Assembly (NCBI RefSeq): GCF_003967535.1
Contig: NZ_BIFR01000001.1
Location: forward strand, 4,091,001-4,155,000
Source: Tengunoibacter tsumagoiensis
GTDB taxonomy: Bacteria > Chloroflexota > Ktedonobacteria > Ktedonobacterales > Ktedonobacteraceae
Length of the DNA stretch: 64,000 nt
Direction: 5' to 3'
Made by a program: the position numbers and the translations under genes. The notes below the pieces were generated by a model. That model was not told the DNA's origin and did no database searches. It saw only the letters and a list, made by a program, of their open reading frames with translations. Positions 8,341 through 15,824 of this stretch are shown here, one piece after another. Numbering within the stretch: position 1 is the first letter of the stretch; each line of letters opens with the position of its first letter.

Positions 8341-9480
8341 TTAGGCCACCTGTGACATCACCGATGACGCATCTTTGCTCCCATGGGTCGGCCAGGCTTT
8401 TCTCGCATCATAGCGCTGGCCGGTCGTGTAGAGCGCAAAGAGAATACGCACCAGTTTGTGCATGACTGCGACCAGAATCTGTTTCTGACACAACCCTCGA
8501 GCTTGCAGTTGCTGCGCCCACTCCCGCATATCAGGATCAAATCGTTTGCTATTGAGCGCCGACATGTAGAGCCAGCTGCGCGCTTTGGCATTGCCTCCTC
8601 GCCGTTGAGCTTTGCCTCTGACAGAGGTGCCCGAGGTGGCAGCATGAGGCACCACCCCAATGTAGGCAGCCAGCTGAGCCGCTGAATGAACCTCTTGCAT
8701 CGTCTTCAACAGGCTGTACATGCGCACGGCGGTCAACAGTCCGATCCCTTTGATCTCCTGAAAATGATCGACACACGCGAGGCCCACCGCTTTCTTGTGC
8801 CCCAGTACCAGGGGCTCCTCTTTTGCGGGGGGTGGGGTGGTCGTAGTCCGCTCGGATGCAGACAACGCCTCCTCAGATGTCTGGCGTTGCTGCTGCGCGA
8901 TCTGCTTCAACAGATCGCGCATATGAGCATTCGCCTGTTCTTTTTGGTGCTCGACGAAGGCGATCAGCGCTTGAATCTGCTCGCGGAGGGCAGGCGAAAG
9001 CCGCTGATTTTCCAGGCGATTCACCTCCTGTTGCTTGAGGCCTTCCAATTGATCGAGCCGCTCCAGGCTCAGTTTCAATTGGATATGAAGATCATCAAGA
9101 GGATGCCAGGCAGGGGGCTGTTTTTGAGCGGCATACAACGCTAAAAGGCGGGCATCCAACGGGTCCGTTTTGGCCAGTTGTCCTTCACTTTTGCGAAATG
9201 CGTGCATTTTATGTGGAGCGACCACGCTCATGCGATGGCCTTGAGCATCCATAAAGGTCGCAAAGGCATCAGAGTAGGTTCCGGTGGCTTCCGCACAGAC
9301 GTGAACCTGAAGAGCCCCTTGCTCAACAAGCCACTGCTGCGCTTCTTGAAAACCGGAGAGGGTATTGGCGATGCGCTTGTGGAAACGACGGCCTTTTTCG
9401 GTCCCCAGATGCAGATCGATGGTGAGCTTGGACACATCCGCACCAAGAGGAAGCAGGGTGGATTGCAGAGGATACGCCAT
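8341..9480 (-). CDS. IS110-family transposase (DEDD recombinase)
   Basis: A 379-residue transposase. The N-terminal RuvC-like DEDD domain shows D15 in GADVSK, E64 in CAEATGTYS, and D106 and D109 in KTDPLDARLLALYA. A helical middle follows. The C-terminal Transposase_20 domain contains the EIKGIGLLTAV helix-hairpin-helix and YIGVVPHAATSGTSVRGKA, including the serine region used by this family. The frame extends back to 9516, but AAGGAGG (9494-9488, minus strand) sits seven bases before the ATG at 9480, so I start there. The family uses an RNA from the non-coding end to choose target and donor DNA. The enzyme looks intact. I could not define the element ends, since IS110 members lack terminal inverted repeats. 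Confidence 0.93.
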   Translation of the reverse strand: MAYPLQSTLLPLGADVSKLTIDLHLGTEKGRRFHKRIANTLSGFQEAQQWLVEQGALQVHVCAEATGTYSDAFATFMDAQGHRMSVVAPHKMHAFRKSEGQLAKTDPLDARLLALYAAQKQPPAWHPLDDLHIQLKLSLERLDQLEGLKQQEVNRLENQRLSPALREQIQALIAFVEHQKEQANAHMRDLLKQIAQQQRQTSEEALSASERTTTTPPPAKEEPLVLGHKKAVGLACVDHFQEIKGIGLLTAVRMYSLLKTMQEVHSAAQLAAYIGVVPHAATSGTSVRGKAQRRGGNAKARSWLYMSALNSKRFDPDMREWAQQLQARGLCQKQILVAVMHKLVRILFALYTTGQRYDARKAWPTHGSKDASSVMSQVA

Positions 9481-9487
9481 AGGAAGA

Positions 9488-9494
9488 CCTCCTT
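9488..9494 (-). promoter_or_regulatory. Ribosome binding site of the IS110 transposase
   Basis: On the minus strand AAGGAGG is followed by seven bases and ATG (9480). It lies inside the longer frame starting at 9516 and therefore argues for the shorter protein. Confidence 0.7.
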
Positions 9495-9760
9495 GTTTCT
9501 GATATACTCTGTTCACAAGATCAGTTGTCCCGACTCGGTGTCACCCTTGTATGCGGGCTCTTCCTTGCAGTGGGCAACTGGTGGGGGAAGGCTCCTTGAT
9601 ACCGTTGGAACTCGACGTCTGGAAACAGCACTTAGGAGAACGATCTACTGAACGTGGTCAAAGCCAACAAGGGAAAGTTCGTCTTCACTGAGTGCTGAAC
9701 TGATCTTTCTTCTTCTTTCTAGCATACAAGAAACCTTCCTTGTTGTTAAGATACAAGGGA
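9495..9760 (-). ncRNA. Candidate IS110 left-end region and guide (bridge) RNA locus
   Basis: About 265 bases upstream of the transposase hold no convincing protein gene and contain several short self-complementary stretches, for example around 9558-9595. In the IS110 group this upstream non-coding end encodes the bridge RNA. Assignment here is by position and family knowledge only; no RNA boundary is visible. The 12-mer ACAAGGGAAAGT occurs at 9667-9678 and again at 9752-9763 and might help locate the end. Confidence 0.35.
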
Positions 9761-9762
9761 AA

Positions 9763-9987
9763 GTCGCTTGTCTCTTTCCTCTGCTCCCACTCCTCTCGGT
9801 GAGCCCCTCCATGGCTCAATGGGAAACGGAAAACGGGAACAGAAGCTATGGAGGGGCTGGCAGAGCAGAATGGGACGTTTTGGCAGGAGACAAGCGACCT
9901 GCCCTACTTGTCTTTCTATCTCATGCACAAAAAACATATTATGAAATGTCAAATAGAGCAGGTCGCTTGTCTCTTTCCTCTGCTCCC
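9763..9987. repeat. Complex palindromic repeat including 99-bp copy 2
   Basis: The 99-bp copy 2 occupies 9815-9913. It sits inside a larger foldback. A 26-bp sequence starting GTCGCTTGTCTC occurs identically at 9763-9788 and 9962-9987. Its inverse GAGACAAGCGACCTGC (9887-9902) pairs over 16 bases with 9958-9973. AGCCCCTCCAT (9802-9812) pairs with ATGGAGGGGCT (9848-9858). The order is therefore arm, inverse arm, arm. Frames crossing it on both strands look non-coding. It resembles a REP-like or miniature mobile unit, a kind of target that IS110 elements often use. Confidence 0.75.
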
Positions 9988-10194
9988 CACTCTGCTCTGT
10001 AAACCTCTCCATGGCCATAGATCTGCCTGAGACTGCACAAATTTGAATCTCACACTACAGATTTTGCGCAATTGTAGGGTGTTTGCTTCAGTTCGTCTTC
10101 CTTATGTTAGAATGGTGCGTATAACAATTATCTTGAGTAACAAAAACCCACGGGATTTCACTACCAAGAAAAAATTTAGATAAAGGTGCTCCTC

Positions 10195-11508
10195 ATGAAC
10201 AGTTTTACTGGTATCGAGATTATCATTATTTTTGCTCTGATTTTTGCCAATAGCTTCTTTGCTGCTTCTGAGATTGCTATTGTCTCAGCACGCCGCGGTC
10301 GCCTGCAACAGCAGGCCGAAGCTGGCAACAAAGGTGCACAACAGGCACTGGATCTTGCTGAGCATCCTGATCGCTTCCTGGCGACAGTCCAGGTTGGGAT
10401 CACACTGATCAGCACGCTCGCATCGGCCTTTGGTGGTGCAAGCATCAGTGCGCCTTTAGCCGAGTGGATCAGTACTGTTCCCATCCTCAAACCCTATGCC
10501 AATACCATCTCTCTGGCATTGGTTGTCCTCTTAATTACCTATTTCTCGCTGGTCATCGGCGAACTTGCCCCCAAACGCATTGCCCTCCAATCAGCAGAGA
10601 AACTTGCGATACGTGTTGCCCCTTTTATGAATCGAATGTCTGTGATAGCTCGACCGATGGTCGCAATCCTGACCTTCTCCGCTGATCTCATTATTCGCAT
10701 CCTGGGCAAGCATGAAAGTAAACAGGAGACAGTTACAGAAGATGATATTGTCTATCTTGCCCGCGAAGGGGCCGTAAGCGGAACAGTCGAGACCAACGAG
10801 CAAGAATTTATTAGCCGGATCTTTCGCTTCACTGATCGCACTGTCAGTAGCGTTATGAAGCCACGCACCGAGATTGTTGCAATCGAACTGAGCACATCCC
10901 TGGAACAGGTTATCGAACTCTTCTTGAGTTCAGGCTATACACGGCTGCCTCTCTATGAGAATTCGCTCGATAATGTGATTGGCGTCCTCTACGCGAAAGA
11001 TCTATTACGCGCTCGAGCAAACCAGCAGACAGACCTGGACCTGCGTACCATCGCTCGCACACCTTTCTTTGTCCCAGAATATCAGCACGTTGATGACCTC
11101 CTGGCAACATTCCGTCGCAAGGGGATTCATATCGCGCTTGTCATTGATGAATATAGTCAGATTGTTGGTCTGGTTACACTGGAGGATGTACTCGAAGAGC
11201 TGGTCGGTGAGATTCAAGATGAGTATGACGAACCGGCAAATACCGCCTTTGTTCAGCGCGAAGATGGGAGCTGGTTAGTTGATGCCATGACCGATCACGA
11301 GTTGGTTCGTGAGAAAATTGGTCTCCCTTCTACTCAAGATGAGGAGCGCGGCAACTATCATACCCTGGCAGGCATGGTGCTCGCCCACCTCGGGCGTATC
11401 CCCAAAGTTGGCGATAGCACCACAATCGGGCATTTCATCTTTGAGATCGTGGATATGGATGGACGACGCATTGACAAGATCTTAATTCGGCCACAGGCCA
11501 AAGACTGA
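10195..11508 (+). CDS. HlyC/CorC-family membrane protein (CNNM-CBS-CorC domains)
   Basis: A 437-residue protein with the three-part layout of the HlyC/CorC family. A DUF21/CNNM membrane domain covers about 1-195, with ANSFFAASEIA near the first helix and the SLVIGELAPKR motif. A pair of CBS domains covers about 205-330, ending in the diagnostic VIDEYSQIVGLVTLEDVLEELVGEI, which I quote only in part. A CorC_HlyC domain covers about 345-430 (DGSWLVDAMTDHEL). Such proteins are linked to Mg2+/Co2+ export or resistance, not haemolysis. AAAGGTG lies six bases before the ATG at 10195; the GTG at 10186 falls within this site, so the ATG is preferred. It is a single gene after the repeat island and shows no truncation. 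Confidence 0.9.
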   Translation: MNSFTGIEIIIIFALIFANSFFAASEIAIVSARRGRLQQQAEAGNKGAQQALDLAEHPDRFLATVQVGITLISTLASAFGGASISAPLAEWISTVPILKPYANTISLALVVLLITYFSLVIGELAPKRIALQSAEKLAIRVAPFMNRMSVIARPMVAILTFSADLIIRILGKHESKQETVTEDDIVYLAREGAVSGTVETNEQEFISRIFRFTDRTVSSVMKPRTEIVAIELSTSLEQVIELFLSSGYTRLPLYENSLDNVIGVLYAKDLLRARANQQTDLDLRTIARTPFFVPEYQHVDDLLATFRRKGIHIALVIDEYSQIVGLVTLEDVLEELVGEIQDEYDEPANTAFVQREDGSWLVDAMTDHELVREKIGLPSTQDEERGNYHTLAGMVLAHLGRIPKVGDSTTIGHFIFEIVDMDGRRIDKILIRPQAKD

Positions 11509-11571
11509 GCCCTGGTGTACGATGGTCAGGATCACATAACCAGACGGAGTGGGTCATCCCTTTACCTGTCC

Positions 11572-11820
11572 CTAGTCAGACGTTGATCTTCTCTCACAGG
11601 AACAGGAATGCATTGCCTCTCCTCTGAGGGCTGGTTGTCCCAAAGCGGCAAAGGAACGAGAACAGACCATTAGGAGATAGACAGGAAAGCAACGACTTCT
11701 GATGTTGCCTTCCTGTCTATCTCCTAATGGTTCCCTTGTTGAATCGACAAACCTGCCTCTTCCGCCTCCCACATAAACTCCCTTGCTTGTCTCATCAATC
11801 ATCCGTTTTTTGCGACTCAT
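11572..11820 (-). CDS. Doubtful small protein or gene fragment starting MSRKKRMIDETS
   Basis: An 82-codon frame whose first 37 residues look protein-like (basic MSRKKRMIDE, then a Gly-rich VGGGRGRFVD). It has a GAGGA about ten bases before the ATG. The frame then runs into a 64-bp inverted repeat and the remainder looks random, with Cys/Ser-rich residues. It may be the decayed start of a gene interrupted by the repeat, or a chance frame. I recognise no family. Confidence 0.25.
   Translation of the reverse strand: MSRKKRMIDETSKGVYVGGGRGRFVDSTREPLGDRQEGNIRSRCFPVYLLMVCSRSFAALGQPALRGEAMHSCSCERRSTSD
11667..11730. repeat. 64-bp inverted repeat downstream of the CorC gene
   Basis: Arms of 27 bases (11667-11693 and 11704-11730) are complementary with one mismatch across a 10-base loop. 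They begin CCATTAGGAGATAGACAGGA and end in its complement. No T run follows, so termination is doubtful. A miniature foldback element is an alternative. The rest of 11509-12018 shows no supported gene. Confidence 0.7.
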
Positions 11821-12018
11821 TGCTCTGCTTTCCTCAGAATCTAGTGCATCTACTTAGAGCATGTTTTGTTAATTGTGGAGATGACCTCCTGCAAGGATTC
11901 TCAAAGCGAGAAAACGGTTGAGGAATCGTCTGAGATCTGTGGCTAACACTCCCACTTACTATAGAACCATTCCCCCTTTCTTGATCGGTACTCCGAACCG
12001 GAAAAGGGGCTTGCACCC

Positions 12019-12723
12019 TCACTCGTAATACTCCGGCAGCTTTTTCAGCCCTTCCCACTGCTCCTTGTCATGACCGAAAATCACCAGCCCGATATGCTCC
12101 CGTTCGACCAGATCAAGCAGTTTCATCGTACTGGCACGGATCGCTTCGGCGTCCGGGTTGCTCCCGTCATCCCCCTCGTTGCGGGTAAAGCCCACACCGA
12201 AGGGTACAGCGTCAATCGGCAATACAATGGCCCCCGTTTTAGGAAGCCGCACCAGCACCGATTGATGTCCCGGCACATGCCCGCTCGTCTCAATCAGCTC
12301 CAGCCCTGGCAGCAGTTCCGTGTCTCCGTCCACCAGCCGAATGCGCTCCATTGGCTGATCCCATTGAGGTCGATTGGCCGCAAAACGTGGGTTGCTCGCC
12401 GCATCCAAATGATGCACACGCTGAACAACATAGTGTGCCTTCGTGAATGCTGCGTGTCTTCCAGCATGGTCGATATCATAATGCGTCGAAATAACTGTAT
12501 CAATATCATCAGGTTTTAAGCCAATGCTCGCCAACTGCTCGATGACGTCCTGCCCATTCTCGAACTCTGTTTCTCCTTCAGGCATCATCTCAGGGAGACC
12601 ACTGTCAATCAGGATATTCTTGCCGTCACCCGTTTGCACCAGATAGCACACAATCGGAATCTGGTATTCCGGCATGAACCCAACCTGCATCAGATAAAGA
12701 CGCTTCATGGCATTCTGGCTCAT
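12019..12723 (-). CDS. Metallo-beta-lactamase-fold hydrolase, N-acyl-homoserine-lactonase-like
   Basis: A 234-residue single-domain hydrolase. YLVQTGDGKNILIDSG near residues 28-42 and the spacing of metal residues fit the lactonase branch (AiiA/AttM-like) of the metallo-beta-lactamase fold. The first metal motif reads HYDIDH (residues 81-86), so the usual second His is Asp83. Later ligands are visible as GHVPGH, PIDAVP and FGHD. Substrates could be homoserine lactones or another lactone or ester; the sequence does not decide. GGAGGAG (12734-12728, minus) precedes the ATG at 12723, so the 30 extra upstream codons of the long frame are left out. It is separated from the pentose phosphate operon by a strong terminator and is probably transcribed alone. 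Its codons look more G+C-rich than its neighbours, so transfer is possible. Confidence 0.78.
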   Translation of the reverse strand: MSQNAMKRLYLMQVGFMPEYQIPIVCYLVQTGDGKNILIDSGLPEMMPEGETEFENGQDVIEQLASIGLKPDDIDTVISTHYDIDHAGRHAAFTKAHYVVQRVHHLDAASNPRFAANRPQWDQPMERIRLVDGDTELLPGLELIETSGHVPGHQSVLVRLPKTGAIVLPIDAVPFGVGFTRNEGDDGSNPDAEAIRASTMKLLDLVEREHIGLVIFGHDKEQWEGLKKLPEYYE

Positions 12724-12819
12724 AAGCTCCTCCTCGGAATTGAAATAGCTATTCTCTCTTATCAATCGTGTTGGCATTCGTATCGGTCCGGCGTGAGGTT
12801 TCTGCTTACACATTCTAAA

Positions 12820-12860
12820 AGCTCACGTTGGCCCGCTCTATGAACGGGCCAACGTGAGCT
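12820..12860 (-). terminator. Intrinsic terminator of the pentose phosphate operon
   Basis: AGCTCACGTTGGCCCG (12820-12835) pairs perfectly with 12845-12860 over a 9-base loop. Read on the minus strand, the stem is followed by TTTTAG. It lies about 150 bases beyond the rpe stop; 12861-13007 holds nothing else that I can see. Confidence 0.7.
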
Positions 12861-13007
12861 GTTCGCCTCTTCAAGGCTCATGTGCGAGAACCAGCCCTGA
12901 TGGGCTTGACAAAGGAGAGCGCAAAGCCTGAATAAGTGGAGCCCCGATCAGAGCGTGCTTGCTCTTTGGCTATGCAGCATTACCACCGCGCATTCCCAAA
13001 CACGGTC

Positions 13008-13673
13008 TTAGAGCTTTACACTTGCAGCCAGACGCAATTTATCCATAGCTTCCTGAACGGTCTCTTTATTGTTGTAGACAGCCGAACCAGCTACAAAGAG
13101 ATTTGCCCCGGCATGGAGCATCTGTGGAATAGTTTGCGCATTGACACCACCATCAACCTCAATATCGCAGTGCAGACCACGATGATTGATAATCTGGCGG
13201 GCCTGTGTAATTTTAGGCAATGTCTCGGGTATGAACTCCTGTCCACCAAAACCTGGATTGATCGTCATGATCAGAAGAAGATCAATAAAATGAAACATAT
13301 CCTGAAGCAGAATAACCGGCGTTGACGGATTAAGCGCTACGCCAGCCTGTTTGCCAGTTGCCTTAATCTGTTTCAGCACACGATGCAGATGTGGGCAGAC
13401 CTCTTGATGCACAATAATGACATCGGCCCCGGCCTTCGCAAAGGTCTCAATGTACTCTTGTGGATTGCTGATCATCAGATGAGCTTCTAATGGAAGAGTT
13501 GTGCACCTGCGAACCGCCTCGACAACCATGGGGCCCATAGTGATATTGGGCACAAAATGGCCATCCATCACATCAATCTGAATGCGCTGAGCCCCCGCAG
13601 CCTCAGCCTCGCGGACCTGCTCACCCAGCCGTGTAAAATCGGCTGATAAAATTGAAGGAACTAAACCAACCAT
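13008..13673 (-). CDS. rpe: Ribulose-phosphate 3-epimerase
   Basis: Interconverts ribulose 5-phosphate and xylulose 5-phosphate. A TIM-barrel protein of 221 residues, the usual length. Family marks are PSILSADFTRLGEQ near the N-terminus, the metal-binding IDVMDGHFVPN near residue 34, LEAHLMI near 63, NPGFGGQ near 140 and the DGGVN phosphate loop near 173. All key residues appear present. It is the last gene of the operon, six bases after pgl, and is followed by the terminator at 12820-12860. Confidence 0.95.
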   Translation of the reverse strand: MVGLVPSILSADFTRLGEQVREAEAAGAQRIQIDVMDGHFVPNITMGPMVVEAVRRCTTLPLEAHLMISNPQEYIETFAKAGADVIIVHQEVCPHLHRVLKQIKATGKQAGVALNPSTPVILLQDMFHFIDLLLIMTINPGFGGQEFIPETLPKITQARQIINHRGLHCDIEVDGGVNAQTIPQMLHAGANLFVAGSAVYNNKETVQEAMDKLRLAASVKL

Positions 13674-13679
13674 AAAAAA

Positions 13680-14432
13680 TTACCTCTCCTGCTCCTTCTG
13701 ACTGAGCCGGGCAGCAGCAGCATTATCGAGCATCCAGGTAACATGACCATTCGTAGGGCGAACGATCTGCGCAGGATATTCATCGGGCTGGTAGCTCCCC
13801 TCCAGCACTGCCTGCAACGCTTCGGCCTTCTCAGCACCTGTAACCAGAAAGAGAACATGCCGGGCAGCATTGAGCAATGGCGGAGTGAACGTCAGACGAG
13901 GGGGAGGAGGCTTGGGAACTGTCACAGGCATAATCAGGCGAACCTCTTCCTGCAATGAAGCCTGATGTGGGAAGAGAGAGCAGGTATGTGCCTCAGGCCC
14001 CATGCCGAGCTGGATCAGATCGAAGGCTGGCACGCCATCGGTCTGGAATACCCGCTTCATCTCCTGAGTATACGCCAGAGAGGCGGCATCGCGATCAGCC
14101 TCATCGGCAGGACAGCGATGGATATTGGCAGCAGGAATCTGTAGCTTACTGAACATCACCTCTTGAGCCAGTTGAAAATTACTTTCGGCATCGGTCGGTG
14201 GCACACAGCGTTCATCGGACCAGAAGATCTCAACCTTCGACCAATCAATCTGATCTTTATAAGGATCACCAGCAAGCATTCCATAGAGCTTTCTGGGTGT
14301 AGAGCCACCAGAGAGCGCAAGCGTAAACCGACCGTGATCAGCAATCGCCTCATTGGCCGCCTTCACAATAAAGTCGGCGGCCTCCAGGCTTAACTTTTCC
14401 GTTGTCGGATAAATAAGAACATCGACAGCCAT
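13680..14432 (-). CDS. pgl: 6-phosphogluconolactonase (DevB type)
   Basis: Hydrolyses 6-phosphogluconolactone made by Zwf. It has 250 residues, normal for the DevB/SOL family. Typical motifs are ALSGGSTPRKLYGML near residue 38, FWSDERCVPPTDAESN near 70 and LGMGPEAHTCSLFP near 142. The usual family sequence in the last motif is GxGxDGHxASLFP, so Pro-Glu replaces Asp-Gly while the His is kept; this variation is worth noting. It lies 21 bases after opcA and six before rpe in the same transcript. Confidence 0.93.
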   Translation of the reverse strand: MAVDVLIYPTTEKLSLEAADFIVKAANEAIADHGRFTLALSGGSTPRKLYGMLAGDPYKDQIDWSKVEIFWSDERCVPPTDAESNFQLAQEVMFSKLQIPAANIHRCPADEADRDAASLAYTQEMKRVFQTDGVPAFDLIQLGMGPEAHTCSLFPHQASLQEEVRLIMPVTVPKPPPPRLTFTPPLLNAARHVLFLVTGAEKAEALQAVLEGSYQPDEYPAQIVRPTNGHVTWMLDNAAAARLSQKEQER

Positions 14433-14453
14433 AAAAGAACTCCTAGATCGCCA

Positions 14454-15704
14454 TCAGGCGAGTAGTGAGAACACCTCATGCAACGTATCTTCATAGAGAA
14501 GATCCTGACCCATAATTTCAAACTCGTTATGGAGCAGCTCATCCTCTTTTTGTGTCGCCGTAATATTCACTGTACGCTGGGGACGAGAGCTGGAAGGCAG
14601 TTCAACAGCGGTCAGCACATGCTTATCATCTTCACGATCGATAGTAAACGCTGCGTGCTGATCTCCAGATGTGCTTCTCATACGAACCAGGCAGAGTGAA
14701 CCTGGAGATAGATCAGCATTTTCCCGTGGGCGAACCGAGATTGTCAGAGTGGGAACAGCTTTTTTCTCCACCTGATCCAGCGCAACGGCCAGCAAATGAC
14801 CGGAGAGCGTTGTCACTCGTGCCATCTTCCAGCTATAGGTACCCGTCTCTGTCTCATGCAGATTGTGCGACGTATCGGAAGAAAGTTTCCAGCCCAGGCG
14901 CGTTTTGAGCCAGGCGGCCAGCAAAAGAGCGCGGATTGGATTAGGCGAGACAGCATTGGTACTGTGGGATGTAGCAGGTAAGACGGAATGTTCAATCTCA
15001 ATGGTATCAACATCCCCCAGATAGGATCTATATTCAGCTACATCGAAGAATTGGGCAACCAGTTCACGCCAGGACGTAATACGGCCCCAGGAGAGATCGC
15101 TTAAAGCGCAATCAGGTGTCTCCTGTAAGAGAGAGGAGAGTGTGCGGATACGTTGTTCGGGTACTAAAAACGTATCTGAATCCACGATCACCCGGCTACT
15201 CACCCGGGTCAGCTGATGAAAGAGCCCTGGATCAGCAGGCAGATCACTTGGCCACCAGAGATAGACGGGAAGATCGGGCTTCAGTAAAGATGAGACAATG
15301 GGAGCCGAAGAGTGAACAGCCTCGCCAGACATATGAACAACAATCTGCTCAAAATGATGGCGCATCACATCCGAAATGATAGAGAAAGAGCGCAGCGTCA
15401 CCCAGGTCGACACATTCGAAGGCTGGTCACTGCGCGTATCAAGGATCAACAGGGTCACACGTGCAATATGAGTGCTGGACAAATCACGTAAAAGTGTGCT
15501 TACTTTATAAGCCGATTGTACATCTGAGACACAGATTACCAGATTAAGGACACTTGTACGCACATTCATGTTCTGACTAATACGCATGTTGTCAGCGGCC
15601 AGGTGCCAGAGAGAAGTTAATTCCTCTTCAACCAGCTCAGGGGAAACCTGTTTACCGGCCCAGGGCAACCGCAGCCCTGGAGTCGTGGATTTATCCGTTG
15701 CCAT
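14454..15704 (-). CDS. opcA: Glucose-6-phosphate dehydrogenase assembly protein OpcA
   Basis: A 416-residue protein of the OpcA family, the partner that aids assembly or allosteric activation of Zwf in cyanobacteria and actinobacteria. The N-terminal segment NMRISQNMNVRTSVLNLVI, the middle PDLPVYLWWPSDLP and the VDSDTF stretch are typical of the family. The long beta-rich C-terminal part is also as expected. It has no known catalytic residues of its own. It lies between zwf (120 bases upstream) and pgl (21 bases downstream) in the same direction, as in actinobacteria, which supports the assignment. Confidence 0.88.
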   Translation of the reverse strand: MATDKSTTPGLRLPWAGKQVSPELVEEELTSLWHLAADNMRISQNMNVRTSVLNLVICVSDVQSAYKVSTLLRDLSSTHIARVTLLILDTRSDQPSNVSTWVTLRSFSIISDVMRHHFEQIVVHMSGEAVHSSAPIVSSLLKPDLPVYLWWPSDLPADPGLFHQLTRVSSRVIVDSDTFLVPEQRIRTLSSLLQETPDCALSDLSWGRITSWRELVAQFFDVAEYRSYLGDVDTIEIEHSVLPATSHSTNAVSPNPIRALLLAAWLKTRLGWKLSSDTSHNLHETETGTYSWKMARVTTLSGHLLAVALDQVEKKAVPTLTISVRPRENADLSPGSLCLVRMRSTSGDQHAAFTIDREDDKHVLTAVELPSSSRPQRTVNITATQKEDELLHNEFEIMGQDLLYEDTLHEVFSLLA

Positions 15705-15824
15705 TCCCTATACCCTTCCTCAGCTTGAACGTCATTGTTCCAATGGACAACATTGTGCTATCTGTTCTTCGCTAGCTCCTGTAACCACGCATGGAATCCT
15801 TCACGGCAAAGGGTCTTCTGCGGG

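Noticed and set aside
9746..10018. 90-codon minus-strand frame in the repeat island
   Set aside because: It runs through the palindromic arms, which explains its internal similarity; not a protein gene.
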